A stretch of 64,000 nt of DNA, from NCBI RefSeq assembly GCF_014397115.1, contig NZ_CP060720.1, forward strand, positions 1,566,001 through 1,630,000, written 5' to 3'. The notes under the pieces are model-generated. The model did not search any database. It saw only the letters and a program-made list of their open reading frames with translations, and was not told the DNA's origin. The position numbers and the translations under genes are program-made. Origin of the DNA: Vagococcus carniphilus. Lineage in GTDB: Bacteria > Bacillota > Bacilli > Lactobacillales > Vagococcaceae. Shown here in pieces: positions 35,496 to 41,926 of the stretch (position 1 is the first letter of the stretch; each line of letters begins with the position of its first letter).

Positions 35496-36194
35496 ATGGG
35501 AAAAATAAAATTCACACTTAGAGAACCTAAATTCGATAGAACTTGTGATTTAATATATTCTTTGGCGGCAAAGAGAATTTCGTATAAATATAAACAGTGG
35601 ACAGAAAAAAGAAACAATATAAAAGCCACTCACAGAGATTTTTATCCAGATAATCGCAATTTGTTTGGGAATATTTTAAAAGGCGAAAATTTAGATGATA
35701 ACCCTTATCTAATTACACCCAAAATTTTACCTGTGTTATTGAATGAGCTTGATTTTAACGATGAAAACGAAATATTTTGGGGCGAGGATGTTAAAATTTA
35801 TTTAGAAGATTTATTTACTTGTTTGGTACTAGATATGAAAAATTATCGTGAGTATTCAAAACATTGGAGTGATTTTCAACTAGATAATGATTTAAAGATT
35901 AGAGATTTTTATCAAGAATATATTGTTGCCAAACCAGATAATTTCGAAAAGTTTTTAGATGATTTTGTTGATTTTACCTATAACACTTATAATGATTTTC
36001 GAATTGTTGAAATAGATGGAGTTTGTAAGATTACTGAACAAGATCAGTGTATAAGTTTAAAAAATAAAACAGAATTTCTTAGCTTTACCTACCTTCCGCA
36101 GAAAATTAAGATTTTAGCTGAAAAAATTGTTATTCCATTAATAGATAGTATTAGTCTAGAATGCTTACTAGATCAAAATAATATGCGAGATTAA
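35496..36194 (+). CDS. Unrecognised third gene of the type III restriction operon
   Basis: A 232-residue protein I cannot assign. No signal peptide or membrane segment; rich in aromatic and acidic residues, with segments such as HRDFYPDNRNLFGNIL (about 46-61) and NPYLITPKILPVLLNEL (about 69-85) that look like a globular helical fold. It starts nine bases after res with no promoter between and is followed by a terminator, so it is co-transcribed with mod-res. An accessory defence, regulatory or self-protection role is inference from position only. Confidence 0.75.
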   Translation: MGKIKFTLREPKFDRTCDLIYSLAAKRISYKYKQWTEKRNNIKATHRDFYPDNRNLFGNILKGENLDDNPYLITPKILPVLLNELDFNDENEIFWGEDVKIYLEDLFTCLVLDMKNYREYSKHWSDFQLDNDLKIRDFYQEYIVAKPDNFEKFLDDFVDFTYNTYNDFRIVEIDGVCKITEQDQCISLKNKTEFLSFTYLPQKIKILAEKIVIPLIDSISLECLLDQNNMRD

Positions 36195-36217
36195 TAGAGA
36201 AATCTATAATTATATCA

Positions 36218-36249
36218 CAAAAACCTTTGCAAATTGCAAGGGTTTTTAT
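36218..36249 (+). terminator. Terminator at the end of the restriction operon
   Basis: A 12-bp stem with one G-T pair (36220-36231 with 36235-36246), 3-nt loop and T-run. It separates cargo from the mobilisation backbone. Confidence 0.85.
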
Positions 36250-36319
36250 TTTTGGCTATAAAAATGACCCTGGCATGAGAAAGACTTTGAAATGGCATAA
36301 TCAGTTTATCAAGGAGGTC

Positions 36320-36361
36320 ATGAACTCTTTGACAAAAATCTCTAATATTAATCAGAGATGA
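36320..36361 (+). other. Possible 13-codon leader peptide
   Basis: A near-perfect AAGGAGGTC (36311-36319) sits directly before an ATG with a 13-codon frame, MNSLTKISNINQR. A second strong site, GAGGAGGA, follows before the next gene. The ribosome binding site to ATG spacing is very short, so translation is uncertain. Such leaders are known upstream of regulated ICE genes. Confidence 0.35.
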
Positions 36362-36383
36362 ATAATGAGGAGGAATAATAATT

Positions 36384-36794
36384 ATGTTATTAGGAAAAGC
36401 AAAAGTTGCTGAAGTAGTTGTTTCAAATGTTGAAGTACCAAAAGTAGCGGTTATTCAATCTGTGAATAAATCTCCACGATATTCAGAATCAGGTGAGGCT
36501 ATTCAAGGTTCGGTTGCAAAAATCTCTTGCCAATTCATAGATGCTGAATTAGCAAAGCTAATTCAGAAATCAGGTGCGGATTCTTCTGAATTAAAAACCT
36601 ATCCTTTGGAATTAATCGGAAATGAACAAGACTTACTTGGTATATCGGTTGATGAGTTGCTGGGATCAGAAATAAAGCTCGAAGGTGCAAAAGTTATGTT
36701 GAAATGGGAACAAGGTAGAAATGGTGGAGGCTGGCGAGGTTTAAAGCTAGTCTTAAATGTTTCAGAAGCAACAAATGAAAGCGAGAAAAAATAA
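36384..36794 (+). CDS. Small conserved IME backbone protein, function unknown
   Basis: A 136-residue protein, first gene of the mobilisation backbone, behind GAGGAGG. Its pattern of alternating hydrophobic residues (VVVSNVEVPKVAVIQSV, then AKVMLKWEQGRNGGGWRGLK) suggests a small beta-rich fold, as in OB-fold or nucleic-acid-binding proteins. In Tn916-like elements small proteins (Orf22/Orf23, DUF961) hold this position, but I see no clear match. A single-strand-binding role beside an HUH relaxase is inference. The stop overlaps the next ATG by one base. Confidence 0.65.
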   Translation: MLLGKAKVAEVVVSNVEVPKVAVIQSVNKSPRYSESGEAIQGSVAKISCQFIDAELAKLIQKSGADSSELKTYPLELIGNEQDLLGISVDELLGSEIKLEGAKVMLKWEQGRNGGGWRGLKLVLNVSEATNESEKK

Positions 36795-36955
36795 TGGATA
36801 AAAAAGAACTTAGCATTTGGGCATATCTTAACGAAATCGAATACTGCTTCCAAGATGAAACATTAAATAGAAAGCGTGCTTTGGAACTTATAGATATTGC
36901 TCGTGATATTTTGAAAGGTAAGGTAAAAGGCGATTTTGAGGATTGTGGGAAATGA
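36794..36955 (+). CDS. Small 53-residue protein
   Basis: ATG overlaps the previous stop (TAATG), a sign of coupled translation. The product is a short acidic helical protein (LSIWAYLNEIEYCFQDE, then RALELIDIARDILKGK). No family recognised. Its stop overlaps the next small frame (ATGA at 36952-36955), continuing the coupled series toward the coupling ATPase. Confidence 0.6.
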   Translation: MDKKELSIWAYLNEIEYCFQDETLNRKRALELIDIARDILKGKVKGDFEDCGK

Positions 36956-37008
36956 TTGAAAAATTTATTGAGTGGTTCTCACGCCTCCCCCCACTTGGAG
37001 GGGGCTGA
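36952..37008 (+). other. Possible 18-codon ORF across the GC-rich inverted repeat
   Basis: Coupled by ATGA to the previous gene, this frame encodes MIEKFIEWFSRLPPLGGG; its last third is the C6/G5 inverted repeat. It may be translated to keep ribosomes moving to the ATPase start, or may simply reflect the DNA structure. Confidence 0.35.
36983..37005. other. GC-rich inverted repeat, candidate oriT
   Basis: Six C (36987-36992) and five G (37000-37004) are separated by seven bases, with CCTCC/GGAGG giving an alternative pairing. This is a striking GC-rich island in AT-rich DNA. The oriT sites of Tn916 and ICEBs1 have a similar C-run/G-run layout next to their transfer genes. Here it lies just before the coupling ATPase. 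Confidence 0.45.
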
Positions 37009-37013
37009 GTAAA

Positions 37014-38423
37014 TTGACCGTTGATGAAAATCAGGTACAGGTTGCTTATAAAAAACGTAAACTTTATATTTTGCTTATCAAGATATGGGCAATGATTACT
37101 TTCTTATTATTGATTGTGTATAACTTTAAAAATGTAATCTCTGGCTTTTCAAGTGGAAGAATCATTTTTGATAATCAATCATTAAATCGCATGCTTCTCG
37201 TGGCACTCGTGATCATCATTGTAATTTCACTCTGGGAATTTCTACATTCTAGATACTCACCTATTGAAAAGTGGAAACTCGAAAAGTTGCTAAGAGGATT
37301 TACGGAAGAAAGTGACTTACTCCGACAACATGATAATTCATTTAATCAGACAAAATCTGTTAAATGGATTTATTCAGTTACTGATGATTTGATCACCATT
37401 AAGCTTATGACGGGTGGACACGTTAATGTAGAGATTGAGAGGGATATTGCTCGTAGGTTACATGGATATTTTGTCAAAGAAACTAGAGTATTATGGGTTC
37501 TTGAGGATAGAAGAATCCAAGATGGTTTAGTCATAATGATATTTTCTCATAATACAGACGAACGGTTAGTAATTGATGATTTAGGAAAAATGAAAAAATC
37601 AAATACTGTTAATTTTCCAATAACAAAAAATCTTAATTGGGATGTTCATAAACAACCACAAATAGGGATTTTCGGGAAAACAGGAAGTGGAAAAACCACA
37701 ATAATAAAAGTTTTTATTCTTTCGTTTCTGATGAATAATGAAAAAAATGAGTGCATGATTATTGACGGAAAAAATTCTTTTATGGCTCAATCGGGGCGGT
37801 ATGCTGGTATTCCTACTGCTACAACAGCAGAGGAGTGCTTACAATTATTAGATGATGCTATTTCTATTATGAATCAACGTTATTCTGAGATGAATGTAGA
37901 TTGCTCAGATGAAAATGACTTAACCTATGTAGAAAAATTTTCGGGAAAAGGAAGTATTTTAATAGCTTGTGATGAACTATTAGCTCTTGCCTCAGCTACA
38001 CAAGCAATGGATAAATTGAAGAAACCTGCTGAAAGGCTTATGCCCCAAATAGCTGACAGGATACTTACTTTAATTTTGAAATCAAGACAGTCTTCAATGA
38101 CAGTATTACTTTCAGGGCAAGCTTTTCCTGCTAGTTTACTAGGGGATTCAATAGCCCGTAGCAACCTAGGAATGTTGATAAATCTTGGAAGCTTAACACA
38201 AATTCAAGCTCAAGAGCTTTTTGGAAGAAGTTTAAAAGATTTACCACGAGCGGACACATCTAATTATGGTGGATTGATCTGGTTAGATGGACTTGATTGG
38301 GAAGCACCAAAACCTTTTTTTAGTCCTTACTATGATGATGAAAAACTTCCGTTTAAAGAAACATTGTCAAAATTAGCTGAGGCTGAGGGCGGTGGCTTGC
38401 CACAAGCCGAATGCCTCAGCTAG
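37014..38423 (+). CDS. FtsK/SpoIIIE-type coupling ATPase (TcpA-like)
   Basis: About 469 residues with two N-terminal membrane segments (about 17-36 and 59-77), a linker, and a P-loop ATPase domain with Walker A GKTGSGKTT (221-229) and Walker B ILIACDELLAL (D320, E321). It resembles YdcQ/Orf21 of ICEBs1/Tn916, the coupling protein that brings relaxase-bound DNA to the conjugation channel. TTG at 37014 follows GGAGG (36997-37001); a GTG at 36972 is possible but would code through the inverted repeat and lacks a site. Its last codons lie inside the hairpin cluster before the relaxase. Confidence 0.85.
   Translation: MTVDENQVQVAYKKRKLYILLIKIWAMITFLLLIVYNFKNVISGFSSGRIIFDNQSLNRMLLVALVIIIVISLWEFLHSRYSPIEKWKLEKLLRGFTEESDLLRQHDNSFNQTKSVKWIYSVTDDLITIKLMTGGHVNVEIERDIARRLHGYFVKETRVLWVLEDRRIQDGLVIMIFSHNTDERLVIDDLGKMKKSNTVNFPITKNLNWDVHKQPQIGIFGKTGSGKTTIIKVFILSFLMNNEKNECMIIDGKNSFMAQSGRYAGIPTATTAEECLQLLDDAISIMNQRYSEMNVDCSDENDLTYVEKFSGKGSILIACDELLALASATQAMDKLKKPAERLMPQIADRILTLILKSRQSSMTVLLSGQAFPASLLGDSIARSNLGMLINLGSLTQIQAQELFGRSLKDLPRADTSNYGGLIWLDGLDWEAPKPFFSPYYDDEKLPFKETLSKLAEAEGGGLPQAECLS
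38374..38422. other. Nested inverted repeats at the 3' end of the ATPase gene
   Basis: A perfect 10-bp inverted repeat (TAGCTGAGGC at 38374-38383, GCCTCAGCTA at 38413-38422) encloses a smaller hairpin (GGCTTG 38394-38399 with CAAGCC 38403-38408; GTGGC/GCCAC is an alternative pairing). It covers the last codons of the ATPase gene. Part of the candidate relaxase target. Confidence 0.6.
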
Positions 38424-38425
38424 GA

Positions 38426-38455
38426 CTTGCGTGTACTACTTGACATACACGCAAG
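38426..38455. other. Perfect stem-loop upstream of the relaxase, candidate nick site/origin
   Basis: CTTGCGTGTA (38426-38435) and TACACGCAAG (38446-38455) form a perfect 10-bp stem with a 10-base loop. The loop ends in TTGACA (38440-38445), a perfect -35 box; TATTAG (38463-38468), 17 bases on, could be the -10 of a relaxase promoter. HUH enzymes recognise hairpins of this kind, and binding here could also repress the gene. Confidence 0.6.
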
Positions 38456-38487
38456 ATAAGCTTATTAGAACAAGAAAAGAGATTAAA

Positions 38488-39345
38488 ATGGTTGAATATA
38501 ATTCAAAAATTATTAGGTTCGATCACCATATAGAAATAATAAAATATGGTGAGAATCGAATAAGAACGTTAGGTGGAAAAGATAAATCTAGTCGAGGGTT
38601 GAAATGCGTTGACAGTGAAGAAGCAAAAAAACAACGAGTTTTAGAGCAAGCATATCGAATCAAAAGAAAAATTAAATATTATTGTCAAGCCAATGATTTT
38701 GATTTATTTTGGACGCTTACACTTAATGATAATAAAGTTAACGCAAAAAATTATGTTTATTCAAGACAACGATTGCAAGCATGGTTAAAGTATCAGCGTG
38801 AAAGGTATGGGAAATTTGCTTATCTTTTCATACCAGAAGTGCATAAGTCGGGGAGAATACATTTTCATGGTGTAACGGGTGGTTTATCGCCACCACTTGT
38901 AGAGGCTCGTTATCCTAAAAATAAGAGGCTCATCAAAAAGAAAGGGATTCAGATTTACAATGCTGAAAATTGGCAGAATGGATTTAGTACCGTTTCTAAA
39001 ATTCAGCATAAAGAAAAATCCGCTAATTATATCACAAAATATATTACAAAAGAGTTACTCGAAATGCCCAGTGCATTTCATCAACCTAGATACTTTGTAA
39101 GTCGAGGATTAAAACAACCTGAAATTTCTTATGTCGAGCTTACTGATAGTTATTTCCAAGAATTTAAACCATCATTTGTTGTAGGTGAAAGAAATTCTCC
39201 AAATAAAGAATTTAAAGCAGATATTTCTATCTATCGGATGGATATTTCAGAAGATGGGGAGCTAATTCAAAGTAGTCATACAGAAACAGTATGGAAGTTA
39301 AAACAAACAAAAAGCCCTGACGGCAATCAGGACTTCAAAAAATAA
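38488..39345 (+). CDS. HUH-family relaxase / rolling-circle replication initiator
   Basis: A 285-residue HUH endonuclease. Motif 1 is FWTLTLND (74-81), the metal-binding HUH motif is H125-F-H127 (GRIHFHGV), and the tyrosine motif is YITKYITK with Y181 and Y185. The layout resembles replication proteins of ssDNA phages, which also serve as relaxases in some streptococcal IMEs. It would nick at the nearby inverted repeats, and start transfer or plasmid-like replication. ATG 38488 is chosen: AAAAGAG precedes it and the upstream frame codes through the hairpins. It is a different family from MobT/NicK. Confidence 0.8.
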   Translation: MVEYNSKIIRFDHHIEIIKYGENRIRTLGGKDKSSRGLKCVDSEEAKKQRVLEQAYRIKRKIKYYCQANDFDLFWTLTLNDNKVNAKNYVYSRQRLQAWLKYQRERYGKFAYLFIPEVHKSGRIHFHGVTGGLSPPLVEARYPKNKRLIKKKGIQIYNAENWQNGFSTVSKIQHKEKSANYITKYITKELLEMPSAFHQPRYFVSRGLKQPEISYVELTDSYFQEFKPSFVVGERNSPNKEFKADISIYRMDISEDGELIQSSHTETVWKLKQTKSPDGNQDFKK

Positions 39346-39353
39346 TTTTGCAA

Positions 39354-39385
39354 TGTCATTATATCATATTGCGGTATAAGTGACA
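39354..39385. promoter_or_regulatory. Imperfect palindrome before xis
   Basis: TGTCATTATA (39354-39363) and TATAAGTGACA (39375-39385) are mirror complements apart from one extra base. Located 15 bases before the Xis-like gene, it could be an operator or Xis/relaxase site. Confidence 0.4.
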
Positions 39386-39399
39386 GATCGAGGTGTGAT

Positions 39400-39648
39400 A
39401 TGAAAGTAAAGTTTGTACCAGTTGCTAATAGTCGAGCAGAATGGGGAAATAAAAGTGCAATTTTGCAACGCTACGAGGGATTAAATATCTATACGCTTAA
39501 TCGTTGGATTTCAGAAATGCGTAATAATAAAAAGTTTAGATCTGGTGTTATTAATCCAACACATAAAATAGTATTTATTAGTTTTGAAATTTTTGAGGAA
39601 TTTTTATATTGGAAACAATATGGCTATTCAAAAGTTAATGCAAAATAA
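39400..39648 (+). CDS. xis: Excisionase-like small DNA-binding protein
   Basis: An 82-residue protein directly upstream of the integrase, the usual place for xis. The central segment LNIYTLNRWISEMRNNKKF looks like a winged-helix or MerR-like recognition helix as in Tn916-type Xis, followed by HKIVFISFEIFEEFL. Xis bends the element ends and steers the integrase toward excision. A GAGGTG site lies before the ATG. A terminator separates it from the integrase, so the two may be expressed at different levels. Confidence 0.68.
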   Translation: MKVKFVPVANSRAEWGNKSAILQRYEGLNIYTLNRWISEMRNNKKFRSGVINPTHKIVFISFEIFEEFLYWKQYGYSKVNAK

Positions 39649-39658
39649 CTGATAAAAT

Positions 39659-39702
39659 GATAAAATAGGATTGGCTAATCATAATTCTATTTTATCTTTT
39701 TT
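39659..39702 (+). terminator. Terminator between xis and int
   Basis: A perfect 10-bp stem (39659-39668 with 39687-39696), extendable to 13 with one mismatch, followed by six T. Confidence 0.78.
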
Positions 39703-39729
39703 CTTATTATAGCTTGGGAAGGATAAAAT

Positions 39730-40986
39730 ATGTATTTTGAAGAAAGAAAAAACAAAAATGGAGAGAGTTTTTATGTAGCTGTAGAGCGCTATATTGATCC
39801 TCTAACAGGTAAGAAAAAACGTGCCTCAATCGTCTATCGGACTAATACGGTTCGAGCGAGAAGGCAAGTAGAGAGAGAGTTAGTTGATAAGATTGATGAC
39901 TTGATTTCAAAGAAACAAGGCTATTTTCAAGGAAAATCAATGTTAACTTTTTACGACTTAAAGAATAGCTGGTTTGATACTTGGAGAACAACTGTAAAAC
40001 CTCAGACTGTAAAACGTGAAGAACTTGTGATTGATAGACTTTCAGAGTTGATAGCTGATGATATTCTACTTGAGAAAATAACGCCACTATTAATTCAGAA
40101 TTGCTTAAATGAATATCGAGAAAAATATCATTCAACGCATTCTACTATGCAACATATTAAATGCACTTTGAATAAAATATTTGATTACGGTGTTCTCCAT
40201 AATGTAATTGCATTTTCTCCATCAAGAGTAGTAAAACTTAGTGCTACTGTTGAAGAAAAGCGAGCAAAGAAAATTAGGCTCGAAAAGAAGTTCTTAGATG
40301 AACGAGAAGTTAAAGCCTTACTTTCTGAACTTAAAGGACGTAGAAATCAAAATTATTACGACTTAGCACTGTTTTTAATTGGGACTGGTTGTCGAATTGG
40401 AGAGGCTTCGGCTTTGACTGAATCTGATATTGACTTTAAAAATCATTTAGTTACGATTGATAAATCTTTACAGGCGCATGATTTAAAAGTGGATGACTTT
40501 TATCTAGATACTACGAAAACTGAAACAAGCGAACGAGTGGAACAACTTCCTGAATTTGTGATAGAAGCTCTAAAAAGAGTGATTAAACGTAATAAGCAAT
40601 TTGATAAGCATATGGAGAATTTTCCCTCAGAAGTTTTTAGAAAATCGGACTTTCTTTTCAAAACAGAATATGGAGCACCGATTACTTCTCATAGTTTCAG
40701 GGAAATCTTAGGACGTGTAAATAAGGTGTTACAAATAGAGTGCCAAGAAAAGTATGGCTTTGAATGGATAAAAAATGCTGTTCCCCATAGTTTTCGTCAT
40801 ATTCATATTACAGTTCTACGTAACGATCCGAATATACCACTTAAAGAAGTTCAAGCACGCGTTGGGCATGTTCAAGTAGAAACAACGAATGGATACACTC
40901 ATTTGATGAATGATTCTCAAGAAAAATCAGTAGAAGCAATTAGTCGCTTCATTGAAAAAATGGGCGTGAGCGAAAGTAAGGTGTAA
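39730..40986 (+). CDS. int: Tyrosine integrase of the element
   Basis: A 418-residue tyrosine recombinase. It has an N-terminal arm-binding AP2-like domain (about 1-60), a core-binding domain (about 72-170) and a catalytic domain with R222 (GTGCRIGE), H353 and R356 (HSFRH), H380 (VGH) and Y389 (TTNGYTHLM). All catalytic residues are present, so it should be active. It lies next to attR, as expected, and would integrate into the start of rbgA. TGCCCAAAA repeats just after its stop are candidate arm sites. Confidence 0.93.
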   Translation: MYFEERKNKNGESFYVAVERYIDPLTGKKKRASIVYRTNTVRARRQVERELVDKIDDLISKKQGYFQGKSMLTFYDLKNSWFDTWRTTVKPQTVKREELVIDRLSELIADDILLEKITPLLIQNCLNEYREKYHSTHSTMQHIKCTLNKIFDYGVLHNVIAFSPSRVVKLSATVEEKRAKKIRLEKKFLDEREVKALLSELKGRRNQNYYDLALFLIGTGCRIGEASALTESDIDFKNHLVTIDKSLQAHDLKVDDFYLDTTKTETSERVEQLPEFVIEALKRVIKRNKQFDKHMENFPSEVFRKSDFLFKTEYGAPITSHSFREILGRVNKVLQIECQEKYGFEWIKNAVPHSFRHIHITVLRNDPNIPLKEVQARVGHVQVETTNGYTHLMNDSQEKSVEAISRFIEKMGVSESKV

Positions 40987-40997
40987 AATTGCTTTTT

Positions 40998-41019
40998 TGC
41001 CCCAAAACTGCCCAAAAAT
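40998..41019 (+). repeat. Right-end TGCCCAAAA repeats (candidate integrase arm sites)
   Basis: TGCCCCAAAA (40998-41007) and TGCCCAAAAAT (41009-41019), directly after the integrase gene. The second is an exact 11-base match to the left end of the element in the same orientation. Confidence 0.6.
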
Positions 41020-41077
41020 AAAAAGTTAAGTTAGAAGTGGCTTTCAAAGCCTATATATAAAAGGAGTAATACATATT

Positions 41078-41094
41078 ATGACAATTCAATGGTT
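41078..41094 (+). other. Right attachment site (attR), start of intact rbgA
   Basis: The partner of 30893-30909, with CAATGGTT identical. Sequence to the right continues the rbgA reading frame, so strand exchange took place within codons 3-6. The mismatch at 41086 (T for A) is silent, since ATT and ATA both encode Ile. Confidence 0.78.
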
Positions 41095-41926
41095 TCCAGG
41101 CCATATGGCTAAAGCAAGAAGAGAAGTTTCAGAAAAATTAAAATTAGTTGATATTGTATTTGAAATAGTAGATGCTAGATTGCCAATGTCTAGCCGAAAT
41201 CCAATGCTCGATCAGTTAATCCAGCAAAAACCAAGAATCATTTTACTTAATAAATCTGATTTAGCAGATCCAATTGAAATTAGTAAGTGGCAACAATATT
41301 TTGAAAATCAAGGACATGCTTGTTTAAAAATTAATGCTAATGAAGGTAAAGGAATCAAAAAAATTGTCCCAACGGCAAAAGAAATTTTAGCTGAGAAACT
41401 CGAAAGAGAACAAGCAAAAGGGATTAAGCCAAGAGCTATTCGAGCAATGTGCATTGGTATCCCAAACGTTGGGAAATCAACACTTTTAAATCGCTTAGCT
41501 AAGAAAAATATGGCTAAAACTGGTAATATGCCAGGAGTAACTAAAGGTCAGCAATGGTTAAAAACAAGTAAAGAATTAGAATTACTTGATACACCAGGTA
41601 TTTTATGGCCAAAATTTGAAGATGAAGAAATAGGTAAAAAATTGGCTCTAACAGGGGCAATTAAGGATACGTTACTTCATATGGACGATTTAGCTTTATT
41701 TGGATTGAGTTATTTTAAAGATCATTATCCTCAACAATTAGCAGAGCGCTATAAGCTTACAGAAGATGATTTAGAACTTTCTGCAGTTGATATTCTACTT
41801 CTTATCACTAAAAAAAGAGGATTCCAAGATGACTATGAAAGAGGTAGTATCATGTTGGTTCAAGAATTACGTGATGGCCGTTTAGGTAGATATACGTTAG
41901 ATAGAGTTGAGGATTATCATGAGTAA
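41078..41926 (+). CDS. rbgA: Ribosome biogenesis GTPase RbgA (YlqF), with an element-supplied start
   Basis: A 282-residue circularly permuted GTPase with motif order G4 (NKSD), G1 (GIPNVGKST), G3 (DTPG). It acts in late assembly of the 50S subunit. Its first codons lie at the right attachment site: the ribosome binding site AAGGAG (41061-41066) and ATG come from the mobile element, while the native GTG start was left beside lepB. The protein is complete, with Met-Thr in place of the native Met-Ala. Its transcription now depends on element read-through or a weak local promoter. Confidence 0.95.
   Translation: MTIQWFPGHMAKARREVSEKLKLVDIVFEIVDARLPMSSRNPMLDQLIQQKPRIILLNKSDLADPIEISKWQQYFENQGHACLKINANEGKGIKKIVPTAKEILAEKLEREQAKGIKPRAIRAMCIGIPNVGKSTLLNRLAKKNMAKTGNMPGVTKGQQWLKTSKELELLDTPGILWPKFEDEEIGKKLALTGAIKDTLLHMDDLALFGLSYFKDHYPQQLAERYKLTEDDLELSAVDILLLITKKRGFQDDYERGSIMLVQELRDGRLGRYTLDRVEDYHE

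Larger units (their letters stand above)
30897..41094. mobile_element. Integrative mobilizable element inserted in rbgA, with type III restriction-modification cargo
   Basis: About 10.2 kb bounded by CAAT[A/T]CAATGGTT at 30897-30909 and 41082-41094. Order: left-end repeats, mod, res, unknown gene, small backbone genes, TcpA-like ATPase, HUH relaxase, Xis-like protein, tyrosine integrase, right-end repeats. The ATPase-relaxase-xis-int order with no mating-channel (T4SS) genes is that of an IME needing a helper ICE. RCR-initiator-like relaxases of this sort are reported for streptococcal IMEs, and rbgA is, as I recall, a known integration site for some ICE/IME integrases; neither could be checked here. 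Confidence 0.85.

Noticed and set aside
36972-37013. Extended N-terminus of the coupling ATPase from GTG 36972
   Set aside because: This stretch would translate the GC-rich repeat as a proline-rich tail and lacks a ribosome binding site; TTG 37014 has GGAGG before it.
38392-38487. Extended N-terminus of the relaxase
   Set aside because: The extra 32 codons lie over two inverted repeats and the end of the ATPase gene; the likely promoter and ribosome binding site are downstream of them.
30897-41094. A prophage rather than an IME
   Set aside because: There are no capsid, tail, terminase, holin or lysin genes; the ATPase-relaxase-xis-int set and a restriction cargo fit an IME better.
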